Shown: one piece after another, positions 1-7,813 of the stretch | Layout: the number at the start of each line of letters is the position of its first letter | How positions within the stretch are numbered: position 1 is the first letter of the stretch | NCBI RefSeq assembly: GCF_003751605.1 | Contig: NZ_RJVJ01000001.1 | Location: 3,720,001-3,784,000 of the forward strand | From: Kitasatospora cineracea | GTDB lineage: Bacteria; Actinomycetota; Actinomycetes; Streptomycetales; Streptomycetaceae | DNA: 64,000 nucleotides | Reading direction: 5' to 3' | Program-made: the position numbers and the translations under genes | Notes under the pieces: model-generated | Database searches by the model: none | What the model was told of the DNA's origin: nothing | The model's input: the letters and a program-made list of their open reading frames with translations, nothing else

Positions 1-562
1 GCACCCAGCGCAGCGCGCCCGCCACGCCCGCCGCCACCACCGGAAGGTTCACCCAGAACACCGCCCGCCAGCCCCAGCCGTCCACCAGCGCCCCGCCCAG
101 CACCGGGCCCAGCACCAGCCCCAGCCCGGACACCGACCCGAACACCCCGATCGCCCGGGCCCGTTCGGCCGGCTCCGGGAACGCGGTGGCCACGATCGCC
201 ATCGCCACCGGGTTCAGCATCGTCCCGCCCACCGCCTGCACCGCCCGCGCCGCCACCAGCCAGCCCGTCCCCGGCGCCAGCGCGCACAGCGCCGACCCCA
301 GCCCGAACACCAGCAGCCCCAGCACGAACACCCGCCGCCGCCCCCACCGGTCCGCCGCCGCCCCCGCCGGCAGCAGGAACGCCGCCAGCACCAGCGTGTA
401 CGCGTCCACCGTCCACTGCAGGGCCGGCACCGGCGCCCCCCACTCCCGCCGCACGGCGGGCAGCGCCACGTTCACCACGGTGATGTCCAGCACCACCAGC
501 AGCATGCTCAGGCAGCACACCGCGAGCACCAACCACCTTCGCCGGTCGTCCAGTCCAGGCAC
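1..562 (-). CDS. MFS drug exporter, DHA2/EmrB-QacA type (C-terminal part outside window)
   Basis: Reading leftwards from a GTG at 562 with GGAGG 8 bases upstream gives about 187 residues before the window edge. The translation shows alternating hydrophobic helices, the TM1 sequence LVVLDITVVNVALP, and the loop GAAADRWGRRR, the MFS motif A of drug/H+ antiporters. DITVVNVALP is typical of the 14-helix DHA2 family. The protein would act in the cytoplasmic membrane, probably exporting a toxic small molecule; substrate unknown. It is divergent from the MerR gene at 654, the usual arrangement of an exporter and its regulator. No frame damage is visible in the part present. Confidence 0.85.
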   Translation of the reverse strand, partial: MPGLDDRRRWLVLAVCCLSMLLVVLDITVVNVALPAVRREWGAPVPALQWTVDAYTLVLAAFLLPAGAAADRWGRRRVFVLGLLVFGLGSALCALAPGTGWLVAARAVQAVGGTMLNPVAMAIVATAFPEPAERARAIGVFGSVSGLGLVLGPVLGGALVDGWGWRAVFWVNLPVVAAGVAGALRWV

Positions 563-593
563 CGGTCCGCCTCCGTCCGCCGCCGGCACGGGT

Positions 594-610
594 GTTGACC
601 GCACGTCAAC
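594..610. promoter_or_regulatory. Candidate MerR operator in the divergent promoter
   Basis: A perfect inverted repeat GTTGAC-CGCAC-GTCAAC lies 32 bases from the exporter start and 43 bases from the regulator start. Each arm resembles a -35 box for the strand reading outward. Regulator binding here could control both genes. The assignment to MerR is inference from position; MerR-family operators are dyads of this size. Confidence 0.5.
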
Positions 611-653
611 GGGGCCCCGACCGGCCGGCGGCACCGACGCTACGATTTCGAGC

Positions 654-1088
654 GTGCTCGAGATCAAGCCCGAAACCGTGCTCCCCGCCGAGGGCGTGAC
701 GATCGCCGAAGCCGCCGAACGCACCGGCGTCAGCGTCCACACCCTGCGCTACTACGAACGCGCCGGCCTGGTCGTCACCCCGATCGACCGGACCCCCGGC
801 GGCCGCCGCCGCTACCACCACCGCGACCTCCGCTGGATCGACATCTGCACCCGGCTGCGCGCCACCGGCATGCCGATCCGCAGCATCCGCCGCTACGCCG
901 AACTCGTCATGGCGGGCACCGGCAACGAGGCCGAACGCCTGGCCCTGCTGGAGGCCCACCAGGCCGAGACCGCCGCCCGCCTCGCCGAACTCCGCACCCA
1001 CCTCGACCGCATCGACCACAAGGTCGCCACCTACCGCGCCCGGCTCGCCGAGGGCCGCGCCGAGGGCCTCTGGACCCCGAACCCTTGA
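654..1088 (+). CDS. MerR-family transcriptional regulator
   Basis: A 144-residue protein with an N-terminal winged HTH: GVTIAEAAERTGVSVHTLRYYERAGL at about residues 13-38, including the family signature TLRYYERAGL. The wing GGRRRYHHRDLRWI follows, then a long C-terminal coiled coil for dimerisation. No cysteine cluster for metal or redox sensing is present, so it resembles the small-molecule or stress MerR subgroup. The frame is open far upstream, but family alignment starts here. The -10-like TACGAT at 641-646 puts the transcript start close to this GTG, so the message may be leaderless. It probably represses or activates the divergent MFS exporter. Confidence 0.85.
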   Translation: MLEIKPETVLPAEGVTIAEAAERTGVSVHTLRYYERAGLVVTPIDRTPGGRRRYHHRDLRWIDICTRLRATGMPIRSIRRYAELVMAGTGNEAERLALLEAHQAETAARLAELRTHLDRIDHKVATYRARLAEGRAEGLWTPNP

Positions 1089-1237
1089 CCAGGATTTGAC
1101 CCCCGAGGACAAAGCTTTACCCCAGGTCGGACGCCCTCCCACCGCGCTCCCCGACCCGCCGCGCGCTGCGCTACAGTCTGGCCGCCCGACCCGGCGGCGC
1201 ACCCGCCGGGCCCGATCGACTGCACGGGGGATGCGCA

Positions 1238-1945
1238 GTGGCGGTTGACGACCTGCCGGCACCGGTGGTGACGTTCCTCAACGTCATCGGAGTGCCCTGG
1301 CCGTACATCAACGAGGACGAGGTCCGCGAGTTCGCCGCCATGGTGCGGAAGTTCGGCCAGGCCGTGGAGCGGACCCACGCCGAGGCGACCCGGGCGATGG
1401 ACGGCTTCGCCCAGGCGTACCAGGGCGCCGCCACCCGGCGGATGCAGTCCGGCTGGTCCGAGCTCTCCGAACGGCACACCCGGGAGCTGGTGCTGGGCTG
1501 CACGCTGCTCGCCGAGGCGCTGGAGGTCGGCGCCGAGGTGATCGTCGCGCAGAAGGTCGAGGCCCTGGTCGAACTGGGCGTCATGGCCGCCGCTTTCATC
1601 GCCGACCAGGCCGCCGCGGTGGCCACCCTCGGACTGGCCGAGGCCGCCGTGCCGGTGATCGTGGAGGCCGGGAAGAAGCTGCTGGAGACGCTCAAGCAGC
1701 AGATCATCCAGTACGTCATCGGCGAGATCATCGAGGCCGCGGCCAAACCGCTCTTCGCCAAGATCGAGCACGCCATGTCCGGCCTGGACTGGGGCCGGAC
1801 CTCGGGCGGAGCCGGCGCCGCGGACGGCTTCAGCCTCGACGCCGACCTGGCCGACCGGCACCTGAGCACGATGCGCGCCCACACCGAGGCGTTCCGCGGC
1901 CACGCGCGGGAACTGCGCGGCGGACTCGAGAGGCTGGCGTTCTGA
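1238..1945 (+). CDS. WXG100/CpnT-N-like helical protein, first gene of a candidate secreted effector module
   Basis: A 235-residue, largely alpha-helical protein. The N-terminal part (LPAPVVTFLNVIGVPWPYINEDEVREFAAMV) resembles the start of actinobacterial CpnT/WXG-type substrates, which begin with a Trp-Pro motif followed by a helical hairpin. An AYQGAATRRMQSGW segment at about residues 63-76 fits the WxG-type turn region. The middle is a hydrophobic helical stretch rich in Ala and Val. There is no signal peptide, which fits ESX/type VII export if it is exported. Its TGATG stop overlaps the start of the next gene. No ESX secretion genes are in the window, so the secretion route is inferred. 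Confidence 0.55.
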   Translation: MAVDDLPAPVVTFLNVIGVPWPYINEDEVREFAAMVRKFGQAVERTHAEATRAMDGFAQAYQGAATRRMQSGWSELSERHTRELVLGCTLLAEALEVGAEVIVAQKVEALVELGVMAAAFIADQAAAVATLGLAEAAVPVIVEAGKKLLETLKQQIIQYVIGEIIEAAAKPLFAKIEHAMSGLDWGRTSGGAGAADGFSLDADLADRHLSTMRAHTEAFRGHARELRGGLERLAF

Positions 1946-2937
1946 TGGGGGCCGGAGGAGAGGAGCAGGCGGTCTTCCGGGCGCTCAAGAACGACGCCCT
2001 GGACTCGCTGCCGAAGATCGCCGAGAAGCACGCCTCGGTCGTCGAGGAGGCCGCCGAGAAGGGCACCCGGAACCTCGCGGCCCACGCCGCCACCGAGGCG
2101 AAGATCGCCGAGGACCTCAAGGCGGTGGCCCCGAAGGACCTCAAGACGCCCGGCCCCCGCCTGGCGGGCGAGGCACCCGGGACGGTCCCGGCCCCGCGCA
2201 CCGGCACCGGCCGCGGCCCGCTCGAACCCGAGCACTACGGCAACGGCGCGCTCCGCGACGGCCCCGGCTACCAGCAGGAGATCGACCGCGAGCTGGCCCC
2301 CCGCGGCCTCGACCGCGCCGAGCACGACCGCCTCCGCCTCACCCCCACCAACGACCTGGACGAGCAGCAGCTCCGCCAGGTCGTCCAGGTCCGCGACGCG
2401 ATCAAGCTGGACGAGGGCCGGATGGTCACCAAGATCGTCAAGCCCGACGTCGCGGAGGCGTACCTGGAGAACAGCACCTCGCTCGGCGGCCGCACCTTCG
2501 ACCCCGGCGAGTTCCGCGGCTCCATCGCGCGCGGCTCCGACACCGCCGACCTGCGCAGCATGGACGACCTGCGCAACGGCCTGGCCCTCGACGACGGCGG
2601 CGCCGGCTGGACCCCGGTCCCGCCCGGCGCCTCCGAGGCGTACCAGCTGCGCTTCCCCGCCCCGCACGGCATGCAGGCCGACCCGACCCTCGGCGCGGTC
2701 GGCGACCAGGCCCTGGCCGACCGGGTCGCGGGCCTGGCCGGGAAGAATGCGGGCAGGGCCTGGGACGAACCGTTCCTGGGCACCGGCTACACCGGCGGCG
2801 GCGTCCCGGAGTGGGACGCCAGGCCCACCGGCTTCCCGCACGGTGCGGAGATCTGGCGGATGAACGCCGACGGGACCGAAGAGGCCGTCGGCCACTTCGA
2901 CAAGGACGATGGGCTGTGGAAGTACTATGACAACTGA
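1945..2937 (+). CDS. Candidate polymorphic toxin/effector, family not recognised
   Basis: A 330-residue protein translationally coupled to the WXG-like gene (TGATG overlap). Residues 1-60 are charged and helical, followed by a Pro/Gly-rich linker around 66-90 and then a mixed alpha/beta C-terminal region. That region contains FRGSIARGSDTADLRS, a Pro/Gly-rich stretch and the C-terminal GYTGGGVPEWDARPTGF. A helical presenter, linker and compact C-terminal domain, followed by an overlapping small gene, is the layout of actinobacterial toxin-immunity cassettes. I cannot name the catalytic fold; an ADP-ribosyltransferase or NAD-glycohydrolase type is only a guess. Confidence 0.5.
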   Translation: MGAGGEEQAVFRALKNDALDSLPKIAEKHASVVEEAAEKGTRNLAAHAATEAKIAEDLKAVAPKDLKTPGPRLAGEAPGTVPAPRTGTGRGPLEPEHYGNGALRDGPGYQQEIDRELAPRGLDRAEHDRLRLTPTNDLDEQQLRQVVQVRDAIKLDEGRMVTKIVKPDVAEAYLENSTSLGGRTFDPGEFRGSIARGSDTADLRSMDDLRNGLALDDGGAGWTPVPPGASEAYQLRFPAPHGMQADPTLGAVGDQALADRVAGLAGKNAGRAWDEPFLGTGYTGGGVPEWDARPTGFPHGAEIWRMNADGTEEAVGHFDKDDGLWKYYDN

Positions 2938-3754
2938 CCCGACGGGCCGTCACCAGCCGGTCAGGGGCGAGTTCGCGGCCTTCCGCGGCGCGCTGTACCC
3001 GGCCCGCGCCGCCGCCGGCCGCTGGCCGTGCGTCGAACTGCTCCCCGCCCCCGGCACCCCCGCCCCGGAGGGCGTCGCCCCCCGGCTCGCCGCCGACGGC
3101 TCGGTGGCCGGCTACCCGCTGCCGCCCGAACTGCTCGACGCCTGGTACACCGCGCACTGGACCTTCCGCTGGCGCGGCGAGCCCTTCGAGTGCACCGACC
3201 GGGTCGGCGACACCGTCTCCGGCAACTACCTCGGCGGCGACCGGGAGTTCGCCGCCCGGCACCTGAAGCGCCGGATCACCGGCCACCGGGGCACCTTCCC
3301 GCTCGCCGAGGTCACCGAGCCCGAGGAGCACCGCGAGGACCTGCTCGGCCCGCGCCTCGAACTGGCCCGGCGGCTGGCCGAGGCCGACCACTTCCGGCCC
3401 GGCGGCCGCGCCGTCCTCGCCGGCACCACCCACCGGGCCGCCACCAGCACCGACGCCCGGGGCCTGGTCGTCCTCGCCGAGGGCGGCGCCGTCCCCCCGG
3501 AGCAGCTCGACGCCTGGTACCGCACCCACTGGACGTTCCGCTGGCAGGACGGCCCGTTCGACGCCGTCGGCACCGTGGAGGGCCGGATCAAGGGCGTCTA
3601 CACCGGCGGCAGTTGGGGCTTCGCCGACGGCCACCAGCTGGACGAGGAGACCGCCCCCGACGGGACGCACACCCGGTACACCGTGGAGGCGGACCTGGAC
3701 AGCGTCACCGACCTCACCCCGCACCGCACCGACCTGCTGCCCCCGCGCGGCTGA
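2927..3754 (+). CDS. Candidate immunity protein with two tandem copies of one domain
   Basis: A 275-residue acidic, soluble protein overlapping the toxin-like gene by 11 bases. ATG 2927 follows GGAAG by 4 bases; an in-frame ATG at 2909 is the alternative start. It contains an internal duplication: LPPELLDAWYTAHWTFRW near residue 65 is repeated as VPPEQLDAWYRTHWTFRW near residue 187. Each copy continues with a Gly-rich strand pair and ends in (H)REDLL or HRTDLL. No signal peptide or membrane segment is seen, so it is cytoplasmic. Position directly after an effector-like gene suggests immunity, but the family is not recognised. Confidence 0.5.
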   Translation: MTTDPTGRHQPVRGEFAAFRGALYPARAAAGRWPCVELLPAPGTPAPEGVAPRLAADGSVAGYPLPPELLDAWYTAHWTFRWRGEPFECTDRVGDTVSGNYLGGDREFAARHLKRRITGHRGTFPLAEVTEPEEHREDLLGPRLELARRLAEADHFRPGGRAVLAGTTHRAATSTDARGLVVLAEGGAVPPEQLDAWYRTHWTFRWQDGPFDAVGTVEGRIKGVYTGGSWGFADGHQLDEETAPDGTHTRYTVEADLDSVTDLTPHRTDLLPPRG

Positions 3755-3825
3755 CCCGCCGGCCCGGCGGCCCCACGGCCGCCGGGCCGCCCGCCCGCAG
3801 CCCGGACCGGCCCGGAAAAGCAGAA

Positions 3826-3848
3826 AGACCCCAGATCAACTGGGGTCT
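3826..3848 (-). terminator. Rho-independent terminator of tRNA-Leu
   Basis: A perfect 9-bp stem (AGACCCCAG / CTGGGGTCT) with a 5-base loop lies 5 bases beyond the tRNA CCA end. On the minus strand it is followed by TTTCTGCTTTT. It is one of the few hairpins in this window with a clear U-tract. Confidence 0.85.
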
Positions 3849-3853
3849 CACTC

Positions 3854-3941
3854 TGGTGTCCGAGGGGGGACTTGAACCCCCACGCCCGATAAAGGGCACT
3901 AGCACCTCAAGCTAGCGCGTCTGCCATTCCGCCACCCGGAC
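3854..3941 (-). tRNA. tRNA-Leu (anticodon GAG)
   Basis: The minus strand from 3941 folds as a type II tRNA. The acceptor stem GTCCGGG pairs with the 3' end CTCGGAC (one G-U pair). The D-arm GTGGCGGAATGGCAGACGC is the leucine form. The anticodon stem CTAGC/GCTAG carries loop TTGAGGT, anticodon GAG. A long variable arm (TGCCCTTTATCGGGCG) and a T-arm GGGGGTTCAAGTCCCCC follow. The CCA end is encoded (3856-3854). The fold, loop bases and discriminator A are all leucine-type. Confidence 0.97.
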
Positions 3942-4395
3942 CGGGTGTTCACCGCGGGGCTTCCTCTCGGCTGCCCCCTGGCGACAGAGAGAACACTACC
4001 AGGCCCGGGGAGTGCTTCTCACCTGCGTTTTCGGTGCCCCGGGCGGCCCCGGCCCGGGGATCGGGGCAGAACCGGACAAGCCGGGCGGCGGCCCGGCCGC
4101 CGGGAGGGCGATTGCGCTGGTGGGCGGGGGCGGAGGCGATTTCGGACGGGCGTTCTGGGGGCAACAGTGGGCCCGCGGCGCGACGCGACCGGCCAGGACG
4201 GCGCAGAACCCGTACCGAATCGGTCGGGAACCTTCACGACACGCGTAGTTCCAGTCCCGGTGCGGGTCATCGGGGGGTGCTCTCCTAGCCTCTGTGGACC
4301 AGGGAGCCTTGAGCGGAACGCCCGATTCCCGACAGCCGCCGCCGGTCGGACCCCGGCGCGGGAGCCTCCCGTCCCCGCGTGAAGGGCGGCATGCA
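3942..4395. other. Gene-free stretch between tRNA-Leu and the ATPase gene
   Basis: About 450 bases with open frames of strongly biased composition but no plausible start, family motif or codon pattern. It must hold the tRNA promoter near 3993-4022 and, towards 4230-4300, the promoter of the ATPase gene. No -35/-10 pair there is convincing. A short G/C run around 4044-4110 has no clear fold. Confidence 0.5.
3993..4022 (-). promoter_or_regulatory. Possible promoter of tRNA-Leu
   Basis: On the minus strand, TAGTGT (3998-3993) could be a -10 box, with the weak -35 GTGAGA (4022-4017) 18 bases upstream. This would start transcription about 45 bases before the mature tRNA. The -35 match is poor. 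Confidence 0.3.
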
Positions 4396-4926
4396 GTGGA
4401 ACAGACGGACAAGGCGGTCCCCGACGCCGCGAGCTGGTGGCCCGGCCGCGAGCGGGGGCCGGGCCCCGACCCGGGGGTGTGGCGGTTCTCGGCGGTCTCC
4501 CACGAGGCGTCGGTGCCGCGCACCCGGCACGCGGTGCGCGACCGGCTGCTGGCCCAGGGGATGGCGGGGGAGCGCTACCAGGAACTGGTGGACGACCTGC
4601 TGCTGATCGTCTCCGAGCTGGTGTCCAACGCCGTCACGCACGCGGCGGTGCTCTCGCCCGAGGTGGTGTGCGAACTCGCCGTCACCGCCGACCGGGTCCG
4701 GATCTCGGTGGTCGACGGCCACCCGTACCGGCCCAAGGCGCAGGAGAACGACCCGGCCCGGCCGGGCGGGCGCGGGCTGCTCCTGGTCAAGAGCATCACC
4801 CTGCAGGCCGGCGGCGAGTGCGACGTGGAGCGCACCGCGGACGGCGGCAAGGTGATCTGGGCCAGCCTGCCGCTGCCCGGCCCGGGAGCCGCCGGGGCGG
4901 GCCCGGAGGCCGACCCCGACGACTGA
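4396..4926 (+). CDS. ATP-binding regulatory protein, anti-sigma/serine kinase-like HATPase
   Basis: A 176-residue single-domain GHKL ATPase. The N-box ELVSNAVTHA lies at about residues 74-83. The G1-like VVDGHP and the G2 box GGRGLLLVKS follow at about 106 and 122. Streptomyces encodes many such short RsbW/SpoIIAB-like proteins that control sigma factors or partner with conservon proteins. GTG 4396 has GAAGGG upstream; an in-frame GTG at 4294 would add a basic unstructured leader and is less likely. It stands alone and runs tail-to-tail with idi. Its partner is not in the window. Confidence 0.8.
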   Translation: MEQTDKAVPDAASWWPGRERGPGPDPGVWRFSAVSHEASVPRTRHAVRDRLLAQGMAGERYQELVDDLLLIVSELVSNAVTHAAVLSPEVVCELAVTADRVRISVVDGHPYRPKAQENDPARPGGRGLLLVKSITLQAGGECDVERTADGGKVIWASLPLPGPGAAGAGPEADPDD

Positions 4927-4949
4927 GGCCGACCGGCGGGACGGTCCGG

Positions 4950-5555
4950 CTACCAGTCGTGCCCGGCGATCTCCCGGATGCCCGGCAGCGCCGCCTCGAA
5001 GACCGTCTCGAACCAGACCGAGAACGGCTTCCCGGCCCGCAGCTCGCGCAGCTCGGCCGCGGTCACGAACCGGGTGTCCTCGATCTCCTCCGGGTCCGGC
5101 TCCAGCTCCGCCGTGACCAGCCCGACGAACAGGTGGTTCCACTCCCGCTCGATCAGCCCGGACGCCTCGTCCGGCAGGTCGTAGCGGACGGTGCCCGCCT
5201 CGCAGAGCAGGGCCGGCGCGGCGCCGAGCTCCTCCGCGGTGCGCCGGGCGGCCGCGGTGAACGGCTGCTCGCCCGGGTACGGGTGCCCGCAGCAGGTGTT
5301 CGACCAGACGCCGGGGGAGTGGTACTTGCCGAGCGCCCGGCGCTGCAGCAGCAGTCGCCCCTGGCGGTCGAACAGGAAGACCGAGAACGCCCGGTGCAGT
5401 CGGCCCGGCTGCTGGTGGGCCCAGAGCTTCTCACCGGTCCCGATGGTCACACCGTCGTCGTCGACCAGCTCCAGCAGGATCTCGCCGGGCGCGGCCGGGG
5501 ACGGGGGGACCAGCTCCGGCGAGAGGGCCTCGGTCGGGCTGACAGCAGGGCTCAT
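4950..5555 (-). CDS. idi: Isopentenyl-diphosphate delta-isomerase, type I
   Basis: A 201-residue cytosolic enzyme that interconverts IPP and DMAPP, the primers for polyprenyl synthesis. The catalytic cysteine motif NTCCGHP lies at about residues 86-92. The acidic catalytic region EREWNHLF is at 136-143, and the NUDIX helix PFTAAARRTAEELG at about 98-111. These are type I Idi hallmarks and the length is normal. ATG 5555 has AAAGGGG 10 bases upstream. It is divergent from the glycerophosphate operon and lies about 6 kb from the hopanoid operon, whose polyprenyl synthase needs DMAPP. Confidence 0.92.
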   Translation of the reverse strand: MSPAVSPTEALSPELVPPSPAAPGEILLELVDDDGVTIGTGEKLWAHQQPGRLHRAFSVFLFDRQGRLLLQRRALGKYHSPGVWSNTCCGHPYPGEQPFTAAARRTAEELGAAPALLCEAGTVRYDLPDEASGLIEREWNHLFVGLVTAELEPDPEEIEDTRFVTAAELRELRAGKPFSVWFETVFEAALPGIREIAGHDW

Positions 5556-6008
5556 GGGCACAATGCCCCTTTCGGCACGTGGACCGGAGCCGCCGCCCGG
5601 GCCGGTGCGGTCCGCGGCTGCCCGCCCCGGTCCGTGGGGTCGGCTGCACGCGCGTCGGCCCGGATTGGTCGGTCCGGCCGACGCCGTCGGGGCCCAAGTC
5701 TGCCGCATGGCCCGCCCCGTGCGGGCCCGCGACGCACACCCGGGGGTCGGAGGAGGGCACCACTGGCAGAAGTGTTCGACCAGCGGTCCACCACGGTCAC
5801 CGGACGTTCACCGAGCTCCCCCGAACGATCACCGACGCCGTGCGGGGCCGCGTTCTGGCAGGTCGCCGAGGTCGCCTACCATCAGTGGCACCGGGCGGTC
5901 CGCAGCGGCCGCCCGCTCGGCGCGCCGCAGCCGCGGCCGCACCAGGCCCGCACGGCGCGACCGACCCGGATCGGCGTCCGCGGCACCCGAGAGACCCTGG
6001 AGTCCCGC
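5556..6008. other. Divergent intergenic region between idi and the glycerophosphate operon
   Basis: About 450 bases. The frame of the following gene stays open through most of it. A GGAGGAG at 5749-5755 is followed by CTG 5763 in that frame, so a non-canonical N-terminal extension cannot be excluded, but nothing in it matches the nucleotidyltransferase fold. I see no tRNA, repeat or firm promoter. It may be the decayed remains of a gene; in relatives, as I recall, another CDP-alcohol transferase-type gene lies near here. Confidence 0.4.
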
Positions 6009-6764
6009 ATGATCGGCCTCGTCCTGGCCGCCGGCGCCGGCCGCCGGCTCCGCCCCTACACCGACACCCTGCCCAAGGCGCTGGTGCCGGTGGACGGGGA
6101 GCGGACGGTGCTCGACCTGACCCTCGGGAACTTCGCCGAGGTCGGCCTGCGCGAGGCGGCGATCGTGGTCGGCTACCGCAAGGAGGCGGTGTACGAGCGC
6201 CGCGAGGCGCTGGAGCGGACCTACGGCGTCAAGCTGACCCTCGTCGAGAACGACAGGGCCGAGGAGTGGAACAACGCCTACTCGCTGTGGTGCGCCCGCG
6301 AGCTGTTCGCCGAGGGCCTGCTGCTCGCCAACGGCGACACCGTGCACCCGGCCTCGGTGCAGCGCACCATGCTGGACGGCAACGACCGCCGGATCAAGGA
6401 GGGCCGCGCCCCCGGCATCCTGCTCGCGCTGGACACCGTGAAGAAGCTCGCCGACGAGGAGATGAAGGTCGTCGTCGACCCCGAGCTGGGGATGCGCCGG
6501 ATCACCAAGCTGATGGACCCGCTGGACGCCACCGGCGAGTACATCGGCGTCACCGTGATCAACCCGTCCGCCGCCGACGCCCTCGCCGACGCCCTCAAGG
6601 CCGTGTACGAGCGCGACCCGCAGCTGTACTACGAGGACGGCTACCAGGAGATGGTCGACCGCGGCCTGACGATCGACGTGCAGCCGATCGGCGAGGTCTC
6701 CTGGGTCGAGGTCGACAACCACGAGGACCTCGCCAAGGCCCGGGAGATCGCGTGCCGGTACTGA
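6009..6764 (+). CDS. LicC-like sugar/alcohol-phosphate nucleotidyltransferase
   Basis: A 251-residue nucleotidyltransferase. MIGLVLAAGAGRRLRPYTD at the N-terminus is the NTP-binding signature (LAAGxGxRLxP). PKALVPV follows at about residues 24-30. NNAYSLW near 91-97 resembles the NNIYSL motif of LicC phosphocholine cytidylyltransferases. NGDTV near 112 carries a metal-binding Asp. It therefore probably makes a CDP- or other NDP-activated alcohol. The next genes encode a glycerol-1-phosphate dehydrogenase and a CDP-alcohol transferase, so CDP-glycerol (sn-1 form) is a candidate product. ATG 6009 has GGAG 7 bases upstream. Its stop overlaps the next gene by 13 bases. Confidence 0.82.
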   Translation: MIGLVLAAGAGRRLRPYTDTLPKALVPVDGERTVLDLTLGNFAEVGLREAAIVVGYRKEAVYERREALERTYGVKLTLVENDRAEEWNNAYSLWCARELFAEGLLLANGDTVHPASVQRTMLDGNDRRIKEGRAPGILLALDTVKKLADEEMKVVVDPELGMRRITKLMDPLDATGEYIGVTVINPSAADALADALKAVYERDPQLYYEDGYQEMVDRGLTIDVQPIGEVSWVEVDNHEDLAKAREIACRY

Positions 6765-7813
6765 CCCGCCTGGTGCCCTCGCCGGTCTTCGTGGAGATCC
6801 GCGCGGGCGCCCTGGACTCGCTCGGCGGGATCCTCGCCGACCAGCGGCTCTCCGCGGCCGGCCGGATCGCGGTGGCGATCAGCGGGGGCTCCGGCGCGGT
6901 GCTGCGCGAGCGCCTGGAGCCCGCGCTGCCCGGCGCGGACTGGTACCTGGTCGAGGACGGCACCCTGGACAGCGCGGTCCGGCTGACCGACGAGATCCGC
7001 CGCGGCCACTACGACGCCCTGGTCGGCCTCGGCGGCGGCAAGATCATCGACGTGGCGAAGTACGCCGCGGCGCGGGTCGGCCTGCCGGTGGTCGCGGTCG
7101 CCACCAACCTGGCCCACGACGGCATCTGCTCCCCGGTCTCCACCCTCGACAACGACGCCGGCCGCGGCTCCTACGGGGTGCCGGGGCCGATCGGCATCGT
7201 GGTCGATCTGGACGTCATCGCCAAGGCCCCGAAGCGCTTCGTGGCCGCCGGGATCGGCGACGCCGTCTCCAACATCTCCGCCTGCGCGGACTGGGAGCTC
7301 TCGCACGCGGTGACCGGCGAACCCGTCGACGGACTGGCCGTGGCGATGGCCCGCTCGGCCGGCGAGAACCTGCTCCGGCACCCGGGCACCCTGGAGGACC
7401 CGGACCTGCTGACCACGCTGGCGGAAGCCCTGGTACTGTCCGGCATCGCGATGAACATCGCGGGCAGCACCCGGCCCAGTTCGGGTGCCTGCCACGAGAT
7501 CTCGCACGCCCTGGACGTGCTGTACCCCAAGCGGTCCGCGCAGCACGGCGAGCAGGTCGGCCTCGGCGCCGCCTTCGCCTGCCACCTGCGGGGCGAACGG
7601 GAACTGTCCGGACTGATCGTGGAGCGCCTGCGCTTCCACGGCCTCCCGGTGACCGCCGGTCAGATCGGCTTCACCGGGGCGGAGTTCACCGAAGCGGTGC
7701 ACTACGCTCCGAACACCAGACCGGGGCGCTTCACCATCCTCGAACACCTCGACCTCTCCGCCACAGACATCAGGGACGCGTACGCCGACTATGTCCAAGC
7801 CGTCAACAGCTGA
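6752..7813 (+). CDS. sn-Glycerol-1-phosphate dehydrogenase (EgsA/AraM family)
   Basis: A 353-residue member of the glycerol-dehydrogenase-like metal enzymes. It shows the NAD(P)-binding GLGGGKIIDVAKY at about residues 92-104 and the family motif ATNLAHDGICSP at 117-128. Likely metal ligands are Asp170 (GIGDAVSN), His248 (SSGACHEISH) and His265 (QHGEQVG). The HDG..SP motif is characteristic of G1P dehydrogenases, which reduce DHAP to sn-glycerol-1-phosphate, the archaeal lipid stereoisomer. GTG 6752 has GGGAG 5 bases upstream and lies inside the previous gene. The product is probably activated by the LicC-like enzyme. No PcrB-type prenyltransferase is nearby. Confidence 0.82.
   Translation: MPVLTRLVPSPVFVEIRAGALDSLGGILADQRLSAAGRIAVAISGGSGAVLRERLEPALPGADWYLVEDGTLDSAVRLTDEIRRGHYDALVGLGGGKIIDVAKYAAARVGLPVVAVATNLAHDGICSPVSTLDNDAGRGSYGVPGPIGIVVDLDVIAKAPKRFVAAGIGDAVSNISACADWELSHAVTGEPVDGLAVAMARSAGENLLRHPGTLEDPDLLTTLAEALVLSGIAMNIAGSTRPSSGACHEISHALDVLYPKRSAQHGEQVGLGAAFACHLRGERELSGLIVERLRFHGLPVTAGQIGFTGAEFTEAVHYAPNTRPGRFTILEHLDLSATDIRDAYADYVQAVNS

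Noticed and set aside
3842..3941. tRNA-Leu as an attachment site of an integrated element
   Set aside because: No integrase, no duplicated tRNA 3' end and no change in gene style nearby.
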